Of a stretch of 51,147 nucleotides of DNA, positions 1 through 8,733 are shown piece after piece. This stretch comes from Paludibacteraceae bacterium (GTDB taxonomy: Bacteria; Bacteroidota; Bacteroidia; Bacteroidales; Paludibacteraceae). Below the pieces are notes generated by a model. The model did no database searches, was not told where the DNA came from, and was given only the letters and a program-made list of their open reading frames with translations. The stretch's first letter is position 1; each line of letters starts with the position of its first letter. The DNA lies in the NCBI GenBank assembly GCA_024399615.1, contig JAKSNQ010000005.1, forward strand, positions 1 through 51,147, in the 5' to 3' direction. Both the position numbers and the translations under genes were made by a program.

Positions 1-1
1 A

Positions 2-24
2 CAAAATACTGTTTTACAATTAAC
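2..24. repeat. 23-nt dispersed repeat, inverted copy of 49096-49118
   Basis: Bases 2-24 are the exact reverse complement of bases 49096-49118 at the other end of the window. A shorter related piece (AGTATTTTG) lies near 48170-48179. The copy here is downstream of the small gene at 107-301, and the copy at 49.1 kb is in the leader of pnuC. No gene is seen in bases 1-106. Function unknown; it appears to belong to the intergenic repeat family described around pnuC. Confidence 0.75.
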
Positions 25-106
25 TATTTTGTAGGGCGATGCCCTTCAAAGGACACCCACAAAAGTATTTTGATCTATACAAACACAGGCTTATGCAGGT
101 GCCCCG

Positions 107-301
107 TTAAAAATCAGCGTATGAATCATCGAAAGTGCGACGAGAACCGACCAGAGCGTCAGAGGCGTCTTCGTCTGCAGCAACGGAGGTGTGAAAGACG
201 CTAAATTTAGGAGAATCGCTGGTCGTGAGGATGTCGTGTTCGACAGGGATGACCATGATCTGAGCGGGAAGATATTTCTTGTTGTCCATAAGGGTTCTCA
301 T
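107..301 (-). CDS. small hypothetical protein, 64 aa
   Basis: A 64-residue reading frame whose ATG overlaps the end of the upstream secreted-protein gene by 4 nt, so the two are probably translationally coupled. A second possible start is Met5 (position 289), giving MDNKKYLPAQI. It has no signal peptide or membrane segment. Its style, a lysine and tyrosine rich start followed by a polar Ser/Asp-rich tail, resembles the many short uncharacterised Bacteroidales proteins found next to secreted-protein genes. That resemblance is a general impression, not a family assignment. No function is proposed. It could also be a chance frame; the stop-start overlap is the main argument for it. Confidence 0.5.
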   Translation of the reverse strand: MRTLMDNKKYLPAQIMVIPVEHDILTTSDSPKFSVFHTSVAADEDASDALVGSRRTFDDSYADF

Positions 302-1719
302 TTTATCTGCCGGCCGGTGATGGTGTAAAGACCATCTTCTAAACGAAAATAAAGCTGACCCTGATGCAGGAATTTGATTGGTTGCGTCTCAGTAAATGCA
401 GCGGAATTTTCATACATGGTAGTTATACCAGAGAGATCAGATTCTGCGACATCATCAGAATTATCACTATCATCCGTCTCACTACATACATCGTTCAGGT
501 CAATAAACGCAGGCGCACCATGTTGTACAGCAAGCTGCAAATAACATTTCCCGGCAGCCAGATTACCGGTCTGCCAAGGATAAAAGCCAATCCCCTCTGA
601 ACCATTCTTGAAGATATATGCATCATCTCCCGGACGCCCGGTTGACTCCAATACTCCCACCAGCATATTGCCTGTCAAAGGCGTAGGAAGAACCGTCGTA
701 TTGACAGGGAAAATGTATTCACCTGCAGCAGCATGAATCAAAAGTCCCGTAGCAGATGCTAAAGTCATTCCCGACGAGATAATGGCAGTTACATCAGAAG
801 TTCCAACGATAGCATTATCCATCTCGTTTTCAGCGAAATAGTACACGTCAACAGCAGGATCGTCGCCATAACATTCTGCAGGCAATTCCACTATTTGTGA
901 TGGCGCAAAAGTCGCCCAATCAGCAGCAGAAACGGTCAGTCGTTGTGGAGCAACCACATGAAGTGTATAACCGGCAGACACATCCCCATCCTCGGCGCTC
1001 GTAGCACGGGCAGTAATGGTAGCATCACCAAGATTGCCGGAGAGTGTAATATTTCCCGTGCTCGGATCTACAGTAACAATGGATTCCCCACCCTCTTCCA
1101 CCTGATAAGTAATCGGACAATTGCCGGTTGCAACAGGGGCTACTACATGTGCGCCTGCCGACACATAATACTCGGAGTCTTCAAAACGAATTTCAGGCAC
1201 GTGCTTCTTGTAAATCCGGACAGGATTGTAAGAAAGAATGCTGTATGCCTTGAACGCGGAAGAAGAAGCACGGATATATCGGTCAGAATAATATTTGTTT
1301 TGAATAGTTGCAACGGCATTGGCATCCACATTAATAGTCCATCGCGAGTAGTCATAGTCATAGCCTGACCAGCACAATTCTACACTATTACCCCAATAAG
1401 ATACATTTTGATTAAGCGCATTGCTTAGCAACCAATATCCCGAACTGCTACTACTTTTCAATGTAAAAGAAGTGGCCCCATCTGGCAACGCATTTGCGAC
1501 ACCATCTGTAGCACTAAAACCAGCAACAGAGCCAAAACCATCATTATAATATGCACCTATCACATTACCATTATCGCCACTAACAATAGTGATAATATCT
1601 CCGTCTTCGAGTTGGTCTGCAGAAGTAACCAATCTCCATGTCTCCGCACTAAGCAGACCAAGCATGCACAACAAAAGAGAGCACAATGCGGTAAGGCGAC
1701 GAAAAACAAGATGATTCAT
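298..1719 (-). CDS. secreted protein with Ig-like segment and short sorting-type C-terminus
   Basis: 473 residues. Residues 1-25 form a signal peptide (basic start, then LCSLLLCMLGLLSA). Residues about 26-165 form a Trp/Tyr/Ser-rich beta domain of the kind repeated in Bacteroidales surface proteins (starts ETWRLVTSADQLEDGD). Residues about 175-255 look like a bacterial Ig-like (BIG2) fold: PEIRF at its start, VDPSTGNITLSG and ATITARATS in its core. The last 25 residues (KFLHQGQLYF, then LYTITGRQIK) match the short hydrophobic tail common on secreted Prevotella and Bacteroidales proteins, which resembles a reduced type IX secretion signal. No catalytic motif is seen, so adhesion or glycan binding is only a guess. 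It starts 18 nt after the STAS gene and overlaps the next small gene by 4 nt, so it probably ends the operon headed by the ABC-F gene. Confidence 0.75.
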   Translation of the reverse strand: MNHLVFRRLTALCSLLLCMLGLLSAETWRLVTSADQLEDGDIITIVSGDNGNVIGAYYNDGFGSVAGFSATDGVANALPDGATSFTLKSSSSSGYWLLSNALNQNVSYWGNSVELCWSGYDYDYSRWTINVDANAVATIQNKYYSDRYIRASSSAFKAYSILSYNPVRIYKKHVPEIRFEDSEYYVSAGAHVVAPVATGNCPITYQVEEGGESIVTVDPSTGNITLSGNLGDATITARATSAEDGDVSAGYTLHVVAPQRLTVSAADWATFAPSQIVELPAECYGDDPAVDVYYFAENEMDNAIVGTSDVTAIISSGMTLASATGLLIHAAAGEYIFPVNTTVLPTPLTGNMLVGVLESTGRPGDDAYIFKNGSEGIGFYPWQTGNLAAGKCYLQLAVQHGAPAFIDLNDVCSETDDSDNSDDVAESDLSGITTMYENSAAFTETQPIKFLHQGQLYFRLEDGLYTITGRQIK

Positions 1720-1737
1720 GATGTTTTCACATATGGC

Positions 1738-2043
1738 TTATTCGATATGAAGAATGTGAGTGAAACCGGTCATATCCAACACCTCTTTGATATCAGAAGC
1801 GATGTTACGGATAGTAAGTTGGCCGCCCTTTCTGAGGCAATACTTATGCATGGAGATGAGGATACGCAAGCCGGATGAGGAGATATAGGAGAGTTGCTCA
1901 CAATCAATCAGTGCATCAATCACCACCTCGTTCATCACCTGCTCTTTGAGCAAGGCGTCAACCTGAGTAGCCGATGGCGTGTCCAAACGGCCGATGAAAG
2001 CAACGGTGGCCGCAGTACCGTTAACAAGAATTTTAGTTTCCAT
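1738..2043 (-). CDS. STAS-domain anti-sigma factor antagonist
   Basis: 101 residues, the usual length of a stand-alone SpoIIAA/RsbV-like STAS protein. The segment LSYISSSGLRIL aligns with the conserved loop that carries the phosphorylated serine (here probably Ser57); the preceding Asp of the classical DSSG motif is Ser. In the known systems the unphosphorylated antagonist binds the partner kinase and releases its sigma factor or other target. The gene lies 1 nt after an RsbW-like kinase gene, the normal partner. No PP2C phosphatase or sigma factor gene is in the window, so the input and the output of this switch are not visible. Confidence 0.9.
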   Translation of the reverse strand: METKILVNGTAATVAFIGRLDTPSATQVDALLKEQVMNEVVIDALIDCEQLSYISSSGLRILISMHKYCLRKGGQLTIRNIASDIKEVLDMTGFTHILHIE

Positions 2044-2044
2044 A

Positions 2045-2467
2045 TTAGCAGATTTTTTTCGTCATAGTAAGAATATTTTGTCCATTAAGGTACTGATAAG
2101 AGACCTTCCCCATAATCTTTTTGATGAGAAGAATGCCCAATCCTCCGATAGGTCTCTGCTCAGCCTCAAGTGTGATGTCCGGCTCAGGCACAGCCGTAGG
2201 GTCAAAAGGCAGTCCACTATCAGTAACAATAAAGATCAGCTGGTGTTCGTCAGCGTTAACCACAAGGCTACTTTCGCAGTCGACACGATCAGGATAAGCA
2301 TAGTTAATGACATTGACAACAGCCTCCTCGATAGCCAGTTGAATACCATTAATTACCGGCATATCGAGATGCAGCTCTTCGCCAATAGCATCGATGAACT
2401 GAGCAATGCGTTGCACTTCAGTCATCTGATTCTTGAAGATAATTTCACGCTTCATATCTATCATCAT
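2045..2467 (-). CDS. RsbW-like ATP-binding serine kinase (anti-sigma factor type)
   Basis: 140 residues from the ATG at 2467. A frame open from a TTG at 2479 would touch the lpdA stop codon and is less likely; Met2 and Met5 of this reading are other possible starts. GHKL ATPase motifs are clear: N box EEAVVNVINYAY, G1 box DSGLPFDP, G2 box GGLGILLIKK. This is the compact HATPase_c_2 fold of RsbW/SpoIIAB kinases, which phosphorylate a STAS antagonist and sequester a target protein. The gene follows lpdA by 12 nt and precedes the STAS gene by 1 nt, which supports a partner-switching pair. Confidence 0.88.
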   Translation of the reverse strand: MMIDMKREIIFKNQMTEVQRIAQFIDAIGEELHLDMPVINGIQLAIEEAVVNVINYAYPDRVDCESSLVVNADEHQLIFIVTDSGLPFDPTAVPEPDITLEAEQRPIGGLGILLIKKIMGKVSYQYLNGQNILTMTKKIC

Positions 2468-2479
2468 TTTATGAAACAA

Positions 2480-3862
2480 TCAAAGTAATTCCTTGAGGAT
2501 CTCGCTGGCCGTAGGATGCGGGAAAACGACCTGTTGAAACTCCGGTAGCGTGTAGCCCATTCGTACAGCAAATGCTGCGGCTGCAATGAACTCAGAACAC
2601 GGATTACCATACAATTGCACTCCCAGCACCGTGTTGGTTCGGCTGTCAATGATCATCTTAGCCAATCCATTTTCCCCTTCGTTTTCGGCCATAAAACGCC
2701 CGCTGAAGGTCATAGGAAGTTTGTGTACCTGATATTTATCCGCCACCTGTTCTGCGGTCTTTCCCTCCATCTCCATGAAGAACTGACACGCCTCGCTCTC
2801 CGAAAGTCCAACAGATGCGATTTCCGGATTGGAATAGACCACCGAAGGGATGGCATTGTAGGCAATACGTTGAAGTGGAATCTGCTTGAGCATTCTGCCC
2901 ACCGCCACTTCCGCCTGGCGAGACGCGACATGCGCCAACATGAGCTTACCGGTCACATCGCCAGCGGCATATACATTGGGAAGATTGGTCTGCATGAAGT
3001 CGTTCACTTTGATACCGCGTCGGTCAAACTCAAGGGTGGTGAGTGCCTCCAGTCCGGTCAGATCAGGTCGTCGGCCCACACAGACAAGTATGCGGTCAGC
3101 ACGTAACATACCACCCGTAGTCGTATTGGCCTCAGAAAAGAAGACCTTGTCCTCCTTTATCTCGTGTACGCGAGTATTAGTAAGGAAAGTCACCCCTTGT
3201 TTCGCATAACGCTGCTGCAACATAGTTACCATTTCCTCGTCGAAATTAGGCAGGATACGTGGCATAGCTTCGATAACCGTGACCTTCACTCCGAGCTCCA
3301 TATACAAGGTAGCAAACTCCATGCCGATAACCCCTCCACCGATAATGATGATGCTCTCAGGCAACTGTTTTGCCGCCAAAGCCTCCGTCGAAGACCATAT
3401 TCGTTCGTTGCCCTCGATTCCCGGAATAGGTGGCACAAAGTTGACAGATCCCGTACAAATCAGAAGATTGGCCGCCTCATAGCGAGTTTCGTCCACCACT
3501 AAAGTGACCTGTTCAGCAGCGTATTTCTCGACGTGTGCTTCGCCAGTCACGATGGTGACATCTTTCAGTTGTTGTCGGATGCCGGCAGCCAATTTACGTA
3601 CAATCTTCTGCTTGCGGAGTTGTATCTTTCCGTAGTCAAACGAGACCTTCTCCGCACAGACCCCATATTTGTCAGCCTGCAGGGCATTCGCATACTGTTT
3701 CGCACTATAGAGAAGAGTCTTGGTAGGAATACAACCAACGTTGAGACATGTGCCTCCCAAGGCTTCCCGTTCGAACAAAATAACCATTTTACCGGCCTTG
3801 GCGGCCTTAGCGGCAGCGGTGTATCCAGCAGGTCCACCGCCCAAAATAGCGAGATCAAACAT
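2480..3862 (-). CDS. lpdA: dihydrolipoyl dehydrogenase (E3 / glycine cleavage L protein)
   Basis: 460 residues, a normal E3 length. The start at 3862 gives MFDLAILGGGPAGYTAA, placing the FAD-binding GxGxxG motif at residues 8-13; a longer frame to 3937 would run into the upstream gene and adds residues the family lacks. The redox-active disulfide is GGTCLNVGCIPTK with Cys39 and Cys44. A second GxGxxG (IIGGGVIGMEFA) for NAD and the C-terminal HPTASE motif with the active-site His and Glu are present. The enzyme reoxidises the dihydrolipoyl arm of 2-oxoacid dehydrogenases or of glycine-cleavage H protein. No E1/E2 genes are nearby, while gcvP and gcvT are in the window, so service to glycine cleavage is plausible. 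It lies 16 nt after the ABC-F gene. Confidence 0.95.
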   Translation of the reverse strand: MFDLAILGGGPAGYTAAAKAAKAGKMVILFEREALGGTCLNVGCIPTKTLLYSAKQYANALQADKYGVCAEKVSFDYGKIQLRKQKIVRKLAAGIRQQLKDVTIVTGEAHVEKYAAEQVTLVVDETRYEAANLLICTGSVNFVPPIPGIEGNERIWSSTEALAAKQLPESIIIIGGGVIGMEFATLYMELGVKVTVIEAMPRILPNFDEEMVTMLQQRYAKQGVTFLTNTRVHEIKEDKVFFSEANTTTGGMLRADRILVCVGRRPDLTGLEALTTLEFDRRGIKVNDFMQTNLPNVYAAGDVTGKLMLAHVASRQAEVAVGRMLKQIPLQRIAYNAIPSVVYSNPEIASVGLSESEACQFFMEMEGKTAEQVADKYQVHKLPMTFSGRFMAENEGENGLAKMIIDSRTNTVLGVQLYGNPCSEFIAAAAFAVRMGYTLPEFQQVVFPHPTASEILKELL

Positions 3863-3878
3863 TGTAGTTGATAATAGT

Positions 3879-5513
<1,635 letters not shown>

Positions 5514-5535
5514 TTAAAGAACATAAAATTGCGTG

Positions 5536-5566
5536 CAAAGATACTATTTTTTTTTGGATTGTGCAA
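5536..5566 (-). promoter_or_regulatory. promoter of the ABC-F/lpdA operon
   Basis: Read on the minus strand, TTG at 5566-5564, a 20-nt spacer, then TATCTTTG at 5543-5536. This fits the Bacteroidetes -33/-7 consensus. The expected start of transcription is near 5530, giving a leader of about 35-40 nt to the ATG at 5492. Confidence 0.75.
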
Positions 5567-5593
5567 GTTTCTACCGAGATTTTATCTTTTTGC

Positions 5594-5624
5594 TTGCATA
5601 TATCAGAAATATTTCGTAATTTTG
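5594..5624 (+). promoter_or_regulatory. promoter of the prohibitin-like gene
   Basis: TTG at 5594-5596, a 20-nt spacer, then TAATTTTG at 5617-5624. It lies 28 bp from the opposite promoter, so the two transcription units diverge from a short shared region. The leader to the ATG at 5705 is about 75 nt. Confidence 0.75.
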
Positions 5625-5704
5625 CAGCCAGATATGGGCACAAAGTCCCTTATCTCCTCTTGAAAAAAGAGGAAAATGGTCAACCACACATAAAAACATA
5701 CGTT

Positions 5705-6508
5705 ATGAGCAACAAAAACTTTCAACTGAAAAATCCCAAGGCTCCCCTGTACGTACTGATAGCCGTGCTTGTATTAATCTGCTTCTTCGGTTCCTTCTAC
5801 ACCATCGACACGCAAGACCGTGGCGTCGTTTCCACATTCGGAAAGATCGACCCAGAACCCGTAGGCGATGGTCTGCACATGAAAATACCTTTTGTGCAAA
5901 AGGTGAAGAAAATGTCCATTCAGGTGCAGAAAGTTCAGGTACAAACCGAATCCTACACCCGTGACATGCAGAACGCCAGCATCGTCTATGCTCTCAACTA
6001 CAGTTTGGCTCCAGATGCCGTAGCGCAAGTGTATGCACGCGTCGGTAAAAACTACGAAAAGACCATCATCGAGCCTGTAGTATTGGGAAAACTGAAGGAT
6101 GTCATCGGAACATACGACGCCGCAAGCATGGTTGGTAATCGTGATGAAGTGCGCAAAGCAGCAGAAACAGCCATTACCGAAGAACTCCGCGCACTCGGCT
6201 ATTTTGAAAATATCACCATACAGATTATCAACATCGACTATGACGATGCATACGAAAAATCAATCGTGGAGAAGCAGGTAGCAGAACAAAAAGCACTTAC
6301 CGCCAAAAACAATACGGTTCGTATCGAAGAGGAGGCCAACCAACAAGTGATAGCCGCCAAAGCCGAAGCGGAGGCTATCCGCATCAAAGCACAAGCGATG
6401 GCCAGCAACCCCAAGATTGTCGAGTATGAAGCAGTACTCAAGTGGGACGGTCATCTGCCTACCTACAATGGTGGTGGCGCGTTACCATTTATAAACATCG
6501 GAAAGTAA
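5705..6508 (+). CDS. prohibitin-like SPFH/Band 7 membrane protein
   Basis: 267 residues from the ATG at 5705 (MSNKNFQLKNPKAPLY); the frame stays open upstream but that stretch holds the promoter. One N-terminal membrane helix (LYVLIAVLVLICFFGSFY) is followed by a Band 7/SPFH domain: IDTQDRGVVSTFGKI at its start, then VQTESYTRDMQ, and a helical region rich in Ala/Glu/Lys near residues 190-240 (EKQVAEQKALTAKN), typical of prohibitin oligomerisation. Such proteins form ring-shaped membrane assemblies and often modulate FtsH-type proteases. It stands alone: divergent promoter upstream and a strong terminator downstream. Confidence 0.88.
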   Translation: MSNKNFQLKNPKAPLYVLIAVLVLICFFGSFYTIDTQDRGVVSTFGKIDPEPVGDGLHMKIPFVQKVKKMSIQVQKVQVQTESYTRDMQNASIVYALNYSLAPDAVAQVYARVGKNYEKTIIEPVVLGKLKDVIGTYDAASMVGNRDEVRKAAETAITEELRALGYFENITIQIINIDYDDAYEKSIVEKQVAEQKALTAKNNTVRIEEEANQQVIAAKAEAEAIRIKAQAMASNPKIVEYEAVLKWDGHLPTYNGGGALPFINIGK

Positions 6509-6568
6509 TATCTCATCGTCGCAAGATAGCGAGTCGAGTTTGATATGTCGTCGCAAGTTTGACCCGAT

Positions 6569-6606
6569 AAAAAAACACCCTGGCCATTCCGCCAAGGTGT
6601 TTTTTT
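6569..6606. terminator. bidirectional rho-independent terminator
   Basis: Stem AAACACC-c-TGGC / GCCA-a-GGTGTTT around a short loop, flanked by a run of A on the left and a run of T on the right, so it can act in both directions. It lies between the convergent prohibitin-like gene (plus) and S66 peptidase gene (minus). Confidence 0.85.
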
Positions 6607-6650
6607 GTGCGTATCCTCAACATTCTTCTGTTAATCAACAATTTTCCACA

Positions 6651-7676
6651 TCAGTCAATAAACTGTAAATCCACTTGCTCTTTGTCAATTTTGACATGCA
6701 CCTTACGTCCCATTCGCAGAGGGAAATTGTAATAGCCATGTCCAATCGGAAGACTGAAAGCCGTAGGGGCTTTGACGTGGTCATGACGGATATCGGTCTG
6801 CGAAGTATGTGCCTCACGATAGATCATATCTTCAACCGACGTGAACATACCTCCACGTGAAAGACCATTATAGTCGCTTTCGTTAGGTTTCATATCCACC
6901 CATTCGCCATAGAGAATCGCTTCAGCTCGGTCGAGAAAACCCAAATGCTTGAAAAGATATATGTCGTGTAATGCATTCTGCCAATACCCGCCAATGTCGT
7001 CCAACAAAATGATGTAAGGCTGATCCAAATAGATACTGCAATACAGCGTACCCATCGTCATAAGGTAGATGGACAGGTTACCGCCAATCAGTATGCCTTC
7101 CGCTTCACCCGGCACATTGTACTCAGAACCAGGGAAAACATAGTGTGGCATCTTGCCCTGCATAATCTCCTTCTGGTAGCGAACGCAGGTGTCAGGCAAA
7201 TCCATAAATGCAGCCGACATGCTGGCATAAATAGACGGAATGCCCGCGCATGTCCAAGCCGAGTGCATGGCCGAGATATCGGAATAACCAATGAGCAGCT
7301 TGGGATGGTTACGAATTGTGTCGATAGGGATCAGGTCCATCACTTCGCCACTCCCCCATCCGCCACGGACACAATACAAAGCCTTTGCCGTAGGATGCCT
7401 TAGCGCCCACATCACGTCGTCGTAGCAATCCTGCAGTGTGCGAACAGAGTCAATAACATGTGCCGAACAAACAGGCACGTAGCCCCACTCCTTCAGTCCG
7501 GCAACAGTGGCATCCACCTGCTCCTGACTCGGCAGCGCCGAAGGGGAGAATACGACAACCGTATCACCGGGTTTCAGGTAACTGATTTCGATGGGACGAA
7601 AAGGGGTGTTTTTACATCCCAACATTGACAATAATACGATCAGGCATATGCCTGTCAAACACAGTTGATTTTTCAT
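6651..7676 (-). CDS. LD-carboxypeptidase-like lipoprotein (peptidase S66)
   Basis: 341 residues. The N-terminus is a lipoprotein signal with LLSMLGC (Cys21). The S66 fold is recognisable: FSPSALPS near residue 45, CVRGGWGSGE near 102, the nucleophile elbow LIGYSDIS with Ser132, GGNLS at 199-202, and LPIGHG with His313. These enzymes are Ser-Glu-His hydrolases that cut L,D bonds of murein tetrapeptides or self-immunity substrates (MccF group). At the place of the catalytic Glu the sequence is ILLDDIGG, i.e. Asp226 by my alignment, where relatives usually have LED. A lipid anchor suggests action at the envelope rather than in the cytoplasm. Its ATG overlaps the stop of the YitT-family gene by 4 nt. 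Confidence 0.85.
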   Translation of the reverse strand: MKNQLCLTGICLIVLLSMLGCKNTPFRPIEISYLKPGDTVVVFSPSALPSQEQVDATVAGLKEWGYVPVCSAHVIDSVRTLQDCYDDVMWALRHPTAKALYCVRGGWGSGEVMDLIPIDTIRNHPKLLIGYSDISAMHSAWTCAGIPSIYASMSAAFMDLPDTCVRYQKEIMQGKMPHYVFPGSEYNVPGEAEGILIGGNLSIYLMTMGTLYCSIYLDQPYIILLDDIGGYWQNALHDIYLFKHLGFLDRAEAILYGEWVDMKPNESDYNGLSRGGMFTSVEDMIYREAHTSQTDIRHDHVKAPTAFSLPIGHGYYNFPLRMGRKVHVKIDKEQVDLQFID

Positions 7677-8647
7677 AACATTTGTTGTGCCTTCTCGGCC
7701 TTTTCTTGGTTATCTTGTTCAATCTCAAGTTGACGCGCCATTTCTTGTTCCTTCTTATTCAGCACGGTTTCGAAACCCTTACCAAAGACTCCCTGCGTAT
7801 CGGCCATCGACACAAAAGCATTCGGATCTATCTCCTTGATTATCTCAAAGATATGGTTCTGCTGATTGCTTTTAACCAAAACGGTCAGCACACGAATCTC
7901 GCGTTTGCTGTACCAGCCTATACCCGGAGTAATAGTGACGCCTCGATGAGCGCGCTCGTTGATAGCCGTAGCAATCTGCTCAGCATGGCGTTTTGAGAAA
8001 ATGGTAAACTGTACCGCATGCTTGGCTCTTCGCATTGCCATGTCAACAGCCTCAGTATATACCAACGTGAACACCAGGCCATAGATAATCTTCTCAATAG
8101 GATGTTCACAGGCCTGAATATCAGGCAGGAAGTAAGCACTTGAGATAATCAACAGGTCACACATAAACAATGCCTTTCCAATCGACACATGCTTGTATTT
8201 ATTGATAATCATGGCAATAATGTCCGTACCGCCAGAACTGCCATTACACAAATACACCATAGCCAAAGCCACACCACATATCATACCCGAAACAACAACG
8301 GACATGAACGTGTCGCTCAGAAAAGGTTCGGCAGCCACAGGTATCACCTTAAACCAAAAGGCCAAGGAAAGCACCCCGATGATGGTACGAACGCAGAATT
8401 TCCAACCAATCAGGAAACCTGCAATCAGTATCAATATGCCATTCAGAACCAACGAACTGCACCAAATAGGAATAGTGGTTGATGAGGCAAAATAGATAAT
8501 CTCGGTCAGACCAGTCAAGCCACCACCCACAATTTTCTGTGGTACCATCAGTTGGTTGACACACAAGGCATAAGGCAACAACGATATCCATATGCCCAAA
8601 TATTCCCCAATAGTTACCAATTTGGGATTCTTTAGAATTGTTTCCAT
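7673..8647 (-). CDS. YitT-family membrane protein (DUF161 + DUF2179)
   Basis: 324 residues from the ATG at 8647 (METILKNPKLVTIGEYLG). Five to six hydrophobic helices occupy residues about 15-200, including the glycine-rich PQKIVGGGLTGLTEI and the CNGSSGGTDIIAMI motif that mark the family. A soluble C-terminal DUF2179 domain follows (GVTITPGIGWYSKREIRVL), and the tail after residue 300 is strongly charged and probably coiled coil. Function is not established for this family. It is translationally coupled to the S66 gene downstream and sits 86 nt after gcvP in the same direction. A perfect hairpin (GCCCC AAA GGGGC, 8656-8668) lies 8 nt before the start codon and could affect its translation. 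Confidence 0.88.
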   Translation of the reverse strand: METILKNPKLVTIGEYLGIWISLLPYALCVNQLMVPQKIVGGGLTGLTEIIYFASSTTIPIWCSSLVLNGILILIAGFLIGWKFCVRTIIGVLSLAFWFKVIPVAAEPFLSDTFMSVVVSGMICGVALAMVYLCNGSSGGTDIIAMIINKYKHVSIGKALFMCDLLIISSAYFLPDIQACEHPIEKIIYGLVFTLVYTEAVDMAMRRAKHAVQFTIFSKRHAEQIATAINERAHRGVTITPGIGWYSKREIRVLTVLVKSNQQNHIFEIIKEIDPNAFVSMADTQGVFGKGFETVLNKKEQEMARQLEIEQDNQEKAEKAQQML

Positions 8648-8733
8648 TGCAAGCTGCCCCAAAGGGGCAAAAATTTGTACTAACAGTTGATAGGATTTAA
8701 TATATCTTTAATAATTTGTATTTGATAGTAAAA

